Source of the DNA: Ilyomonas sp963847085
Lineage (GTDB): Bacteria; Bacteroidota; Bacteroidia; Chitinophagales; Chitinophagaceae
Reading direction: 5' to 3'
Length of the DNA: 64,000 nt
Assembly: GCA_963847085.1 (NCBI GenBank)
Contig: CAWJYO010000002.1
Location: forward strand, 62,001-126,000
Shown: positions 27,159 through 37,504 of the stretch, one piece after another
Layout: each line of letters begins with the position of its first letter
How positions within the stretch are numbered: the first letter of the stretch is position 1
Notes under the pieces: generated by a model
Databases searched by the model: none
The model's input: the letters and a program-made list of their open reading frames with translations, nothing else
What the model was told of the DNA's origin: nothing
Program-made: the position numbers and the translations under genes

Positions 27159-27824
27159 TTATCTTGCCGATATGGGAAAGTTACTGACATACAGTACCAA
27201 ATTAATTATACTGACAAGTAAGAAAAATGTAAAAAAAATGAGTAACGTAAGAGGAAACTGATGCGGCAGTTCGATACTTTGTGCTGCCCTTTTTACGTCA
27301 TTTATTCTAAAGATAAACTCGTCATAATTGGTTGTTATAGTGGTAGGTAAAAAGCTGTGCTGTAACGAAAACTTCACTGCAACCGTTTGTTCTGTTTGCG
27401 TAAACACAATGCATTCCGGATCGTTGGATGGTCGCCATTCTTTGATTTTGTTTTTATACAAACTTACCACACCAAAGCTATACGTCAACTTTCCATTGAT
27501 GAATACCTGCGAAGCAATGGATTGAAAAATGTGATATGCCAACGGCTTGTTCAATAAGCTGCTGTTAACATGAAAGTGAATTTGTAACCAGCCAATCGGA
27601 TGTTGTTGTAGTTGTGGAAGTTCGCTTACATCAAGTGTTGGATCAATGGCTTGCCATTTTTTATCATCAAAATCAGGCTTTGCCCATTCCTTATTATCAC
27701 CGGCTTTAAAATTCCGGCTTTTGTTTAATACAATGCCATCTGTTGGAATAGAATCAATTATCTGTTGCTGCGAAAAAGAAATAAATGTGGCAAAAACAAA
27801 CTGGAGTATAAATAGGATTCTCAT
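27159..27824 (-). pseudogene. Truncated N-terminal part of a membrane sensor kinase
   Basis: 221 residues: signal peptide (MRILFILQFVFATFISFSQQ), a jelly-roll sensor domain (WAKPDFDDKKWQAIDPTLDV; IGWLQIHFHVNSSLLNKP; AYHIFQSIASQVFINGKL) and a single membrane helix (FPLTLLIFFTFFLLVSIINLVLYV). It then stops after SNFPISAR. This layout is the start of Bacteroidota sensor histidine kinases with a sugar-binding-like input domain, which continue with more helices and kinase domains. Here nothing follows; the rhamnosidase start is 10 nt later. The likely cause is a deletion. It could instead be a one-helix anchored binding protein. Confidence 0.6.
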
Positions 27825-27981
27825 GTTGAAAAAAGCGGTTGGTTTTTAAACGAAAAGATAATGATTTTATCAGGCAACGCTTTTCAAAAAATAGAGCCGT
27901 TTATAAATATCATCCGCAATAATGTCAGTAAATCACAATTGGATTGTACTTTGCAAATCATTACCAAATAAAAACTGAAAA

Positions 27982-28593
27982 ATGAAAACAAGTAGTCTTG
28001 CTCTCATTGTCATTTTAGCCTTAATCTTATTAGTTGGTGGCTGCGTTGGCTGCGGCTCAATATCGTTTCAAAAACAAGGCGTGGCTTTGGATGAAAATGT
28101 AAAAGCCAAATGGTCGGCAGTTGAAACGCAATACCAGCGCAGAAGTGATTTAATTCCAAACCTTGTGAGTACCGTAAAAGGCGAAGCTAATTTTGAACAA
28201 ACCACTTTGGAAAATGTAATCAAGGCAAGAGCTTCTGCTACACAAGTCCATGTTGATCCCAATGATTTAACGCCGGAAAATGTTCAAAAATTCCAGGCTG
28301 CTCAAGGACAATTGTCACAGGCATTAGGAAGGTTGCTGGTAGTAACAGAAAACTATCCTAATCTTCGTGCTAACGATGCGTTCCGTGGATTGCAGGCGCA
28401 ATTAGAAGGTACTGAAAACAGAATCGCAGTTGCACGCAACGATTACAATGGTGCTGTACAGGAATTTAATACCACCATCCGTTCGTTTCCGAATAATTTT
28501 TATGCAGGCTGGTTTCATTTTACACCAAAACAACCTTTTGCTGCCGACCCTGGAGCCTCAAAAGCACCATCGGTAAATTTTGATAACAAATAA
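27982..28593 (+). CDS. lemA: LemA family protein
   Basis: 203 residues with an N-terminal membrane helix (about 5-25). A long helical LemA domain follows: ALDENVKAKWSAVETQYQRRSDLIPNLV (the ENV..KW..VE..YQRR.DLIPNLV signature), LTVTENYPNLRAND-like VVTENYPNLRANDAFRGLQAQLEGTENRIAVARNDYN, and RSFPNNFYAGWFHF. The family is membrane-anchored and of unclear function, usually encoded with TPM-domain proteins as here. The next gene overlaps its end by 14 nt. Confidence 0.95.
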   Translation: MKTSSLALIVILALILLVGGCVGCGSISFQKQGVALDENVKAKWSAVETQYQRRSDLIPNLVSTVKGEANFEQTTLENVIKARASATQVHVDPNDLTPENVQKFQAAQGQLSQALGRLLVVTENYPNLRANDAFRGLQAQLEGTENRIAVARNDYNGAVQEFNTTIRSFPNNFYAGWFHFTPKQPFAADPGASKAPSVNFDNK

Positions 28594-29062
28594 AAAACAG
28601 GCTTTGCAATTATTTGGGCAAAAACAAAAAGTATTTTTTACTGCCGATCAGCAGCAGCGCATGGTACAAGCTATACAAACTGCGGAACAGCAAACCAGCG
28701 GTGAAGTGCGCCTGTTTGTAGAAAGCAAGTGCAGCTATATGGATGCGCTAGATAGGGCAAAGGAAATTTTTTTTTCATTGCAAATGGACAAAACGGCACT
28801 GCGAAATGCGGTGCTCTTGTATGTTGCTTTGAAAGACAGACAAGTGGCTTTGTTTGCTGATGAAGGCATTCATCAAAAAACGGGCGATGCTTACTGGCAA
28901 GGCGCGGTTGATGGAATGCTGAAACAATTCAGAAATTATAAAGTAGTCGAAGGTATTGTACATTCAATCCTGCAGATTGGTGAAACATTAAAGCAACACT
29001 TTCCTTACGATAAAGACACCGATAAAAACGAACTGCCTGATGACATTGTTTTTGGTAAATAA
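28580..29062 (+). CDS. TPM-domain protein (TLP18.3/Psb32 type), short form
   Basis: 160 residues. The TPM domain is recognisable: FTADQQQRMVQAIQTAEQQTSGEVRLFVESKC, then LLYVALKDRQVALFADEGIHQKTGDAYW. There is no signal peptide or membrane helix in this frame. The start is a TTG inside lemA; the next ATG (28662) would delete the conserved first helix, so the TTG or a coupled re-initiation is preferred. Second gene of the lemA operon, whose third gene is the secreted TPM protein. Confidence 0.85.
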   Translation: MITNKKQALQLFGQKQKVFFTADQQQRMVQAIQTAEQQTSGEVRLFVESKCSYMDALDRAKEIFFSLQMDKTALRNAVLLYVALKDRQVALFADEGIHQKTGDAYWQGAVDGMLKQFRNYKVVEGIVHSILQIGETLKQHFPYDKDTDKNELPDDIVFGK

Positions 29063-29101
29063 TTTTCCTTTCGCCATTTCAATAACACTCATTTGTTTTT
29101 G

Positions 29102-29923
29102 ATGAAATTTTCTTTAATAAGATATTTTGTATTGCTGCTTTTGGCAACCATCATTAGTATGGATGTGCAGGCGCAAAACATTCCTGCACGACCCACGCCG
29201 CCCAGATTGGTAAACGATCTGGCTGGAGCACTATCGCCCGAACAAAGAGATATTTTAGAACAAAAATTAGTTGCGTTAGACGATAGCACCAGCAATCAGA
29301 TTGCCATTGTACTTATTAAAACCCTGAACGATTACCCGATAGAAGATTATGCTAACAAGCTGTTCAGAAGCTGGGGCATCGGTAATAAAAAAAATAACAA
29401 TGGCGTGCTCATTCTGGCAGCCATTGACGACCATCAGGTGCGCATTGAAGTGGGCTACGGTTTGGAAGGTGCGATACCCGATATTACTGCCAACAGCATT
29501 ATTGATAATGACATTGTTCCTTCATTTAAAACACAAAATTATTTTCAGGGATTAAACCTTGCCACCAACGATGTAAGCAAAGCGGCAGCAGGTGAATATC
29601 ATGTACAGCGGCAGCGCAGCAATGATGATAATAATAGCAACAGAGGAGGAGGTTCTTTGATTGGAATCATCATTATCATCATCATTATCATTTTTATTTT
29701 TCGCCGCGGCGGTGGCAGCGGAGGTGGCGGCATGATGAGCCGAAGAGGATACGGTGGTCTCGGACCTTTTATTTTAGGCAACATGCTTGGCAGTGCTTTA
29801 GGCGGCAGCCGCGGTGGCGGATGGGGTAGCGGAGGCGGTGGTTGGAGCGGCGGTGGAGGAGGCGGCTTTGGTGGTTTCGGTGGTGGTAGCAGCGGCGGCG
29901 GCGGTGCAAGCGGAAGCTGGTAG
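29102..29923 (+). CDS. TPM-domain protein with Gly-rich C-terminal tail (YgcG type)
   Basis: 273 residues from the ATG at 29102. There is a signal peptide (1-22, VQAQ), then a TPM domain (VNDLAGALSPEQRDILEQKL; IAIVLIKTLNDYPIEDYANKLFRSWGIG; DDHQVRIEVGYGLEGAIPD). A membrane helix made almost only of Ile (SLIGIIIIIIIIIFIFRR) comes next, then a 70-residue Gly/Ser tail with GGGG runs ending GASGSW. This layout is standard for YgcG-like proteins of LemA operons. The tail is repetitive DNA and prone to replication slippage. Confidence 0.93.
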   Translation: MKFSLIRYFVLLLLATIISMDVQAQNIPARPTPPRLVNDLAGALSPEQRDILEQKLVALDDSTSNQIAIVLIKTLNDYPIEDYANKLFRSWGIGNKKNNNGVLILAAIDDHQVRIEVGYGLEGAIPDITANSIIDNDIVPSFKTQNYFQGLNLATNDVSKAAAGEYHVQRQRSNDDNNSNRGGGSLIGIIIIIIIIIFIFRRGGGSGGGGMMSRRGYGGLGPFILGNMLGSALGGSRGGGWGSGGGGWSGGGGGGFGGFGGGSSGGGGASGSW

Positions 29924-29926
29924 GAG

Positions 29927-30037
29927 AAGCTACGAGCTTTGAGCCATGAGCAATGAATTGCCAGTCCCAAAGTTTGTTTTTGCCTCTTTTTTCCTCATGT
30001 TTGTAGCTATACACTCATAGCTCAAAGCTCACAGCTT
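29927..30037. repeat. Inverted 'GAGCTTTGAGC' word repeat
   Basis: Arms 29927-29950 and 30014-30037 pair over 24 bp with three mismatches around a 63-nt spacer. The spacer contains a TTTGTTTTTGC copy (29973-29983). It starts 4 nt after the TPM gene stop. Word family AGCTAC/GAGCTTTGAGC, shared with 14216-14316. Confidence 0.85.
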
Positions 30038-30211
30038 GATTCCTGCATCTTGAATCTTCTTTAACTACTCATCATAACCATCTCTTTTTCAAATGCCTTA
30101 ATTTCGTCCGCTATTGCTAATTGCAAAATGACAATGTGGCTTCTTCTCAAGGCATAGCATTGTTTTTGAGCAAGGAAACATCTTATTTTTATAACAACGA
30201 ACTCTATTGAT

Positions 30212-33200
30212 ATGTTAGGTTTTTTAAACAAATTACTGGGTGGCAACAAATCGGAAAAAGACGTAAAGCTGTTGCAGCCTACCGTTGTAAAAGTCAACGA
30301 ATTTTTTCAACAATACCAAACCATTTCTAATGATGAACTGCGTGGTAAAACGATTGAATTCAAAAATCGCATTGCTGAACATTTGAAAGCATCTGATGAT
30401 GAGATTGTTCATCTTCAGCAGGAAGCAGAAAAACTTGACGAAAACGATATTCAGAATAAAGATGCTATCTACAAAGACATTGATAACATCAAAAAAGAAA
30501 GGGACAAAAAGATTGAAGAAATTCTAAACGAAATTCTTCCTGAAGCGTTTGCCGTGGTGAAAGAAACCGCCCGCCGATTTAAGGAAAATACAGAATTGAT
30601 TTCCACTGCAACAGAACTGGACAAACAACTAAGCGTAACAAAAGATTATGTCCGCATTGAAGGGGATAATGCCATTTATAAAAACGCATGGACCGCTGCC
30701 GGAAGCCTTATTACCTGGAACATGGTGCATTACGATGTGCAGCTGATTGGTGGTATGGTGTTGCACCAGGGAAAGATTGCTGAAATGGCAACCGGTGAAG
30801 GTAAAACGCTGGTATCTACCTTGCCTGCTTACCTAAATGCACTGGCTGGTGAAGGCGTGCACATTGTTACGGTGAATGATTACCTGGCCCGCCGCGACAG
30901 CGAATGGAACGGAACCATTTTTGAATGGCTGGGCTTGCGGTTGATTGCATTGATAAGCATCAGCCTAACACCGAAGAACGCCGCAAAGCTTACCTGGCCG
31001 ATATTACTTATGGCACCAACAATGAATTTGGTTTTGATTACCTGCGCGATAACATGGTGCACAGCCCTGATGAAATGGTGCAACGCAAACACCATTATGC
31101 AATGGTGGATGAAGTGGATAGCGTATTGATTGATGATGCGCGTACGCCTTTGATCATTTCCGGCCCGGTGCCGACATGGTGATGATACGCAGCAATTCCA
31201 TCGATTTAAAGCCGCGTATCGAACGAATTGGTGGAAGCGCAAACGCAGAGCCGTAAACAATTTCTTAAATGAAGCCAAGAAAAAAATTGCAGAAGGCAAT
31301 GATGACCCGAAAGATGGAGGTTTGGCTTTGTTTCGTGCACAGCGCGGTTTGCCCAAAAACAGTGCATTGATCAAATATTTAAGTGAGCCAGGCATTACGC
31401 GTCAAACTGCAGAAAGCGGAAAATTATTATCTCGCCGACCAGCAAAGCGAAATGCCGAAAGTTGATGAGGAATTGTATTTTTATATAGATGAAAAAAATA
31501 ACCAGTAGAACTTACCGAAAAGGGCATTCACATGATTACAAAAGCCGGTGAAGACCCTGACTTTTTTATCATGCCCGATATCGGCGTTGAACTTGCGCAG
31601 ATTGATAATGATACAACAGATGATGCAGATGAAAAACGTGCAGCAAAAAGAAGCGTTGCTAAATGATTATGCTATAAAAGCCGATCGCATTCATACCGTT
31701 CAGCAATTATTAAAAGCTTATACTTTATTTGATAAAGATGTTGAGTATGTGGTAATGGAGGGCAGGTAAAAATTGTGGATGAGCAAACAGGCCGTATCCT
31801 GGATGGCCGCCGTTACAGCGATGGCTTGCACCAGGCGATTGAAGCAAAAGAAAATGTGAAGATTGAAGCGGCCACACAAACCTATGCACGGTTACGCTGC
31901 AAAATTATTTCCGTATGTACCACAAGCTGGCGGGTATGACCGGTACTGCAGAAACAGAAGCTGGTGAATTGTGGGACATTTATAAACTGGATGTGGTAAA
32001 CATTCCAACCAATGTACAAGTAATACGTAAAGATGAGCAGGACCTGGTTTATAAAACCAAGCGCGAAAAATATAAGCGCCGTAATTGAAGAAATAGAAGA
32101 ATTGCGCAATGCAGGGCCGGCCGGTTCTGGTGGGTACAACTTCGGTTGAAGTGAGTGAATTGTTGTAGCAGTATGCTTGCAGCAAAAAAAAATTCCTCAT
32201 AATGTATTGAATGCAAAACAACATGCGCGTGAAGCACAGGTTGTGGCCGAAGCCGGTTTGGCTGGTGCCATTACCATTGCCACCAACATGGCAGGTCGTG
32301 GTACGGATATTAAACTAGGGCCTGGTGTAAAAGAAGCGGGCGGTTTGGCCATTGTTGGTACGGAAAGACATGAAAGCCGCCGTGTGGACAGGCAGTTGCG
32401 TGGTCGTGCAGGTCGGCAGGGCGATCCGGGTACTACGCAGTTTTTTGTTTCTCTGGAAGATGATCTGATGCGCATGTTTGGCAGCGAACGCATTGCCAAG
32501 GTGATGGACTTTGGGTTATAAAGAAGGCGAAGTGATACAGCATAGCATGATCACCAAAAGTATTGAACGTGCACAAAAGAAAGTGGAAGAAAACAACTTC
32601 GGCATCCGTAAACGCTTGCTGGAGTATGATGATGTGATGAACAAACAGCGCACGGTAATTTATGCAAAACGCAACCATGCTTTGTTTGGCGAGCGTTTAT
32701 CGCTTGATTTGGACAATGCCTTTTATGATGTTGCCGAAGGTTTGGTGAATGGCTTTAAAGAAAGTAACGACTGGGAAGGATTTAAATTAGAAGTAATTGT
32801 AAATTTTGGCTTGGATACTTCTATCACGCAGGAACAATTTGGCGCTGAAAACGAGCAAAGTCTAACCGAAAAATTGTACAGCGAAGCATTTGCTAACTAT
32901 CAATCGCATCGGGCTGAGATCATGCAACACTCGTTGCCGGTATTTAAAAACATTCGTAAAACACAAGGCGCACATGTTGAAAATATTGTTGTTCCTTTTA
33001 CCGATGGAAGACGCATTATTCAGGTGATATCTAATCTTAGATAAAAGACTTGCTGGCAATAATCTTGAGTTGGTTCAATCGTTAGAAAAAACAGTTACCC
33101 TTGGCTTTATTGATGATGCCTGGAAAGAGCATTTGCGTGCGATGGACGATTTAAAACAAAGCGTGCAAACGGCTTATTATGAACAGAAAGATCCGTTGGT

Positions 33201-33543
33201 AATTTACAAAGGAGAAGCTTATTTGCTGTTCAGGCAAATGGATAGTGCGGTAAACAAAAACATCGTTAACTTCTTGTGCCATTCCGAAATACCCAGCGAA
33301 CAGCAAACCGCACCGCCGCGTGAAGCCCGCGAACAAAAAACCGACATGAGCAAGATGCGTTCCAACAAAGCGCAGGTAGATGCAGCCGGCAGCGATTATG
33401 CAGCAAATGAAAATGATTATTTCGACCCTTCTTCTGCTGTAAAGCAGGAGCCGATAAAAGTGGGTCCGAAGATTGGTAGAAACGATCCTTGCCCTTGCGG
33501 AAGTGGTAAGAAGTTTAAGAATTGCCACGGTAAAGATGTATAA
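30212..33543 (+). CDS. secA: Preprotein translocase ATPase SecA, many frameshifts
   Basis: The motor of Sec export. The whole protein (about 1110 codons) can be read by switching frames: MLGFLNKLLGGNKSEKDVK, Walker A AEMATGEGKTLVSTLPAYLNAL, HIVTVNDYLARRDSEW, VDEVDSVLIDDARTPLIISG, TNMAGRGTDIKL, RQLRGRAGRQGDPG, and the SEC-C zinc motif GRNDPCPCGSGKKFKNCHG at the C-terminus. About a dozen one-base indels fall between 30935 and 33065, while the first 700 nt and the last 480 nt are clean. Since secA is essential, these are almost certainly sequence errors. A perfect terminator follows. Confidence 0.95.
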
Positions 33544-33570
33544 CAAACAATACATTTTCTTTATAAAAAC

Positions 33571-33610
33571 AAATGCCTCATGTATGTAAAATCGCATGAG
33601 GCATTTTATT
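33571..33610 (+). terminator. secA terminator
   Basis: A perfect 12-bp stem (33571-33582 with 33595-33606) and 12-nt loop, followed by TATT. It begins 27 nt after the secA stop. On the opposite strand the stem is followed by TTTGTTTTTAT. Confidence 0.88.
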
Positions 33611-33819
33611 ACCACAAAAAAGTTTTAGTTAGTCATTATACTCGCTCAAAAAGGCTTGTTTTTCTTTTGCCACATAAATTCATTTTCAATAAAAATTATC
33701 TTTTAGTTAGTTATAGCTGCTGATGTTCTGATATGTGATTTCGCGGCATAATTTTTATAGAAAATCCACAGCTAATTTTTTCAATGATAACCTATGAAGA
33801 ATCTCCCCTCACGGGAAGC
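33607..33819. other. Intergenic region without recognisable gene
   Basis: AT-rich sequence between secA and the phosphodiesterase gene. I see no coding frame with family similarity and no conserved RNA motif, only the hairpins at either end. Confidence 0.5.
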
Positions 33820-33852
33820 AATGCCGGAAAGAATTCCGGCATTTTTGTTTTT
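33820..33852. terminator. Terminator hairpin AATGCCGGAA
   Basis: A 10-bp perfect stem (33820-33829, 33834-33843) followed on the plus strand by a TTTTTGTTTTTG run. It lies 17 nt downstream of the stop of the minus-strand phosphodiesterase gene and faces secA, so it may serve both. Confidence 0.8.
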
Positions 33853-33869
33853 GTACAAATTCTGAAATA

Positions 33870-34830
33870 TTAGAACAAAACTATCTTTCCCTGCTGTGGT
33901 AAAATAATTTTTAAGTGCAGTGAATTTTGTGCATTTACCTGCTTCATAATTTTACTTTCATTGTTTCCTTCGGGCTTAATGTGTGTGATAACAAGTGGTA
34001 AATTATCAATGGAATTGTTACTGCATAACTGGGACAAACGTTTCATTTCCTGCATTAAAAGTTTAGGAGTGAGATGACCAAACAATTGTTTCTCCGGCTG
34101 CTCATTGGGATAAGAACATTCTAAAAAAATAGCCTTTCAATTGATGCTTTGTTACCAATGGCGCAACCGTTTGCCACACATGCAATAACCGTTGAGAATG
34201 CTCAATTGTATCGGCTCCGGTATCACCAAAATACAAAAGATAGCTGCTGTCTTTTCTGACTAAAAAAGCAGTGCTTTCATAAGGATTAGCATGGCTTAAT
34301 ATAAACGCTGTTACAAACATATCTGTGCCGGTAATGGGCACTTCCAAATCTTCTTTTACTTCGACATAATGATATTTGTTTAGTGTTGGCTTATCGCCTG
34401 CGTCTCCAAAGTTTGCCCAGGTTTGCCAGCTAAATTCGTGTTCTTCCATTCTATCCAAACAAAACTTCGTTGCATAAATAATTTTATTAGTATCGGACGG
34501 AGAGTTGATAAGCAAGCCTGCAACATGATCGAAATGCGGATGCGAAATGCAATACCCTTTTATGTTTTGCCGGATAATTTCGGTTGCTGTTTTATGAAAC
34601 AAACCGTTAGCAATGGCTTTGTTGATGCCAGCATACAATGTTCCCGCATCAAGGCAAATAAAGTTGTTGGATGTAACCGGTGCAACCATGTAAGAAGACA
34701 AATTGCTTTCATTTAAGCCGCCTTGTGTACCCAACGGAATCACTTTAAAAACAGGTATTTGTTTTTGCGCATTTATTTGCGCAAAAACAAAAGTGAAGAA
34801 AGCGAAAAAGTATATCCATCTGTGTTTCAT
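33870..34830 (-). CDS. Class II 3',5'-cyclic-nucleotide phosphodiesterase, frameshifted
   Basis: About 320 residues from the ATG at 34830. There is a signal peptide (FAFFTFVFAQINAQ) and an MBL-like core with the class II cAMP phosphodiesterase signature ISHPHFDHVAGLLINSPSD (HxHxDH...GL..NSP). Then come FILSHANPYESTAFL, LLYFGDTGAD and, after re-phasing, ECSYPNEQPEKQLFGHLTP and LPLVITHIKPEG. The break is in a run of seven T at about 34127, where six restore the frame. It hydrolyses cyclic nucleotides, probably in the periplasm. A TTTGTTTTTGC copy lies 62 nt upstream. Confidence 0.88.
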
Positions 34831-34959
34831 AGCTGAGGTTTGTTGGTGTAATACTACGCTTACGCAATAGATTGACAAAGTAAAAATTAGTGCAAAAACA
34901 AACTTTAGGAAGATTAAGATTTAGCCTCTTTTTTTAAGCTGTATAAGCCTATTTTAATG

Positions 34960-34988
34960 TTGCAGATAAACATTGCCTTTTACTTTTG
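34960..34988 (+). promoter_or_regulatory. Promoter of the candidate ncRNA
   Basis: TTG at 34960-34962 and TACTTTTG at 34981-34988, separated by 18 nt, match the Bacteroidota -33/-7 consensus. No coding gene follows on this strand before 35400. Confidence 0.6.
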
Positions 34989-34992
34989 CCTT

Positions 34993-35280
34993 GTTATAAA
35001 AGAATAAAAATATCAAGCGTTCCGGCCCGGAATCCAATATCAAAAATTCATTACTGAAGTAATGCTTCTTGATGCGTCGGAATATCACATAATATCATAC
35101 AATACATTGTACGAAACCGTTGCTGTTATTGGCTTGTAAGCGGTGAGTGCATACTGTTTTATAAACTGCTTCGCTTAGACAGGAGGTAGTTCGGCGTACT
35201 TAATCATCAGATAGGTACACGAATTATTTAAGCGTTGGATTTTGGATAGAAGCCGCCTTTTTCTAAGGGCAGCTTTTTTA
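34993..35280 (+). ncRNA. Candidate structured small RNA, about 285 nt
   Basis: It lies in a 570-nt gap with no protein gene. The 5' and 3' parts pair in an 11-bp helix including two G-U pairs (35027-35037 with 35235-35245), closing a roughly 200-nt interior. Local hairpins are inside (CATTACT/AGTAATG at about 35049-35064; GTAC/GTAC at about 35196-35217). An intrinsic terminator (35250-35257 with 35268-35275, then a T run) ends it, and a good promoter precedes it. The closed-rod layout resembles 6S RNA, but I cannot see the conserved bubble with certainty. It has no RNase P, SRP or tmRNA core motifs. Confidence 0.55.
35250..35280 (+). terminator. Terminator of the candidate ncRNA
   Basis: AAGCCGCC (35250-35257) pairs with GGCAGCTT (35268-35275) with one mismatch, followed by six T residues. 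Confidence 0.7.
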
Positions 35281-35400
35281 TTTTAAGCCATTTTATTCTT
35301 TCTCATTATCTCGCTGTATATCGCAACTGCCTGAAAGTCTTTACTGCCGCCACTTGCAGTTATTACCCATTATAAATCACCAATCAAAAATCGTAAATTC

Positions 35401-37504
35401 TCAAGCCGGTTCTTTTTCTTCAACGGCAACCAAATCTGTCAGCTCAACATTCATGGGCAACAAGCCAATTTGCACAATGGCCCGCTTGCCGCGTATTTCT
35501 TTTACTTCGCCAATTTGGTGGTTCTTTTTCATTTTTACTTTGCTTCCTTCCTTTATTTCGGCAGCTACTTCTTTGTATTTTTTATCCGCTTTCTTCGCCA
35601 GTTTATTGTTGACAGTTTGGTCGTTTTTCTTGAACAACAGGTTTTGTATTTGCTTATAAATATCTTCTTTGTTTTCGGCCTTTTTCCATTCCAAAACAAT
35701 CTGTTTCAGCTTGCGTTCGGTTTCTTTCAGGCTGGCAATGCGTTCCTCTGTAATGAGGTTTTGCTGCTTCAAAAGTTCAACCTGCTGGCGGTGCTTTTCT
35801 TTATCCAGCGTTGTTTTCATTTCGTGCTTTAGCCTTTCATTTTCTTTTAGCAAATGGCCCAGCTCTTTCTTTTCTTTATCAATATGTTGAAGGTCTTGCT
35901 CAGTTCTGTTTAATAATTTATCCAACCGAAAATGGTCTTCATCCACCAGCTTTTTTGCACGATTAATCAAATGCTCCGGCAAACCAATCCGCTCAGCAAT
36001 TGAGAAGGTATAACTGCTTCCGGGCTTACCAACAATGAGTTTGTACAAAGGCTTTAAATTCACTTCATCAAACGCCATAGCGCCATTAAAAATGCCTTGT
36101 GTATGATTCGCCATTACTTTCAAATTCAGGTAATGCGTTGTAACAATGCCCACCGAATGCCTGCGAGCGAGTTCTTCCAAAATTACTTCGGCGAAAGCAC
36201 CACCCAAATTGGGGTCGCTGCCACTGCCCAACTCATCAATAAAAAATAAAGTTTTGCCATTGGCAGCCTCAATAAAATGCTTCATGTGAAGCAGGTGCGA
36301 TGAGTAAGTGCTTAACTCAAACTCAAGGTTTTGCGTATCGCCAATATGAATGAACAACTGCTTAAAAATGCCCATTTGCGAAGCCGGATGAACCGGCACC
36401 AGCAAGCCGCTTTGCAACATCATTTGATTTAAACCGATGGTTTTCATTGTAACTGTTTTGCCGCCAGCATTCGGTCCGCTGATAATGAGGATGCGTTGTT
36501 TATCATCCAGTGTTATATTTACCGGAATGGTTTGTTTTTGCGCCTTTTTATTGTATAAAAAAAGCAGCGGATGATAAGCATCTTTTAGGTCAACAATTGC
36601 CTTGTCAATCACGTTTGGATAATTGCCATTTACATCAATGGCAAAGCGGGCTTTGGCCCTGATAAAGTCAAACTCGCCGATCACTTCAAGGTAAGTTTGC
36701 AACAAAAAAGAATAAAGAGATAAACGCTTCGTTAGCTCGCGCAAAATGCGGATGACTTCTTTGCGTTCATCGTTCTCCAGCGAGAACACTTCGTTGTTCA
36801 GTTCGATGGTTTCTTCAGGCTCGATGAAAGCTGTTTTGCGGCTGTCGCTTTCACCATGCAAAATGCCTTTTACCTGGCGTTTGTATTCGCTGAAAACAGC
36901 CACAACGCGGCGTCCATTGCTAAAGCTTTCATCAATGTCGGCCGTATATCCGCTTTTTGCAAGTTTTGCTACTACGCGTTCAAACATGCGGCGTTGCTCG
37001 TTGCGCTTTCTGTACAAATTCAAACGAATGCGTTGCAAGGCATCGGATGCATTGTCTTTTACATTACCACTTTCGTCAAGCACTTCATCAATCAAAGTAA
37101 TAATGGCTTTTTCATAATGTTTGTTTTCGAGCACTTTATGCAAGGCAGGATAAGCCGTTCGCCGGTCGGCATCAAACCAGCGAAAAATGCTTTCTGCATT
37201 CTCTGTCAGTTTTCTGATGTTTAAAAATTGCTCGCCGGTAAGCATGCTTCCTTCAATGCTGAGCAGTTTAATATCGCAGATGAATGTTCAGGATAAAATC
37301 AACCGGAAAATATTGGCTTTGCATTTCCAGCAACTTAAATTCATAGCTTTGTTGAAGCTCAAGATCAATGTATTGTTTGTGCGTATGAATGCGAAGTTCG
37401 GATGCTTTGTTTTGTGCGTATTCTGTTTTGCAATGCGCAGTGAGGAACGTTTTGATCTTGTCAAATTCTAACTGCGCTGTGGCTGATTCAGGATATAATT
37501 TCAT
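35401..37504 (-). CDS. MutS2-like ATPase without Smr domain, one frameshift
   Basis: About 700 residues when joined. It starts at 37504 (MKLYPESATAQLEFDKIKTFL, the usual MutS2 N-terminus) and shifts frame near 37272 at NIHL/DIKLLS. The core and clamp helices follow, then the ATPase with Walker A GPNAGGKTVTMKTIG, FIDELGSGSDPNLGGAFAE and VTTHYLNLKVMA. A long coiled coil (about 500-620, Glu/Lys-rich) comes next. It ends with a small KOW-like piece (GSKVKMKKNHQIGEVKEIRG) and VELTDLVAVEEKEPA. The C-terminal Smr nuclease domain of canonical MutS2 is missing. The family acts on recombination intermediates or collided ribosomes. Confidence 0.88.

Noticed and set aside
29690..29920. GC-rich repeat element after the Ile helix
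   Set aside because: It encodes the Gly/Ser tail of the YgcG-type protein, normal for that family.
30212..33543. Programmed frameshifting in secA or alaS
   Set aside because: There are too many shifts, in both directions, without slippery heptamers or conserved structures; sequence error explains them better.
33607..33819. Riboswitch upstream of the region's genes
   Set aside because: It lies between 3' ends of convergent genes, and I see no known aptamer motif.
34993..35280. RNase P RNA, SRP RNA or tmRNA
   Set aside because: The invariant core sequences of these RNAs (for example GAGGAAAGTCC, GGAAGCAGCC, or a tRNA-like CCACCA end) are absent.
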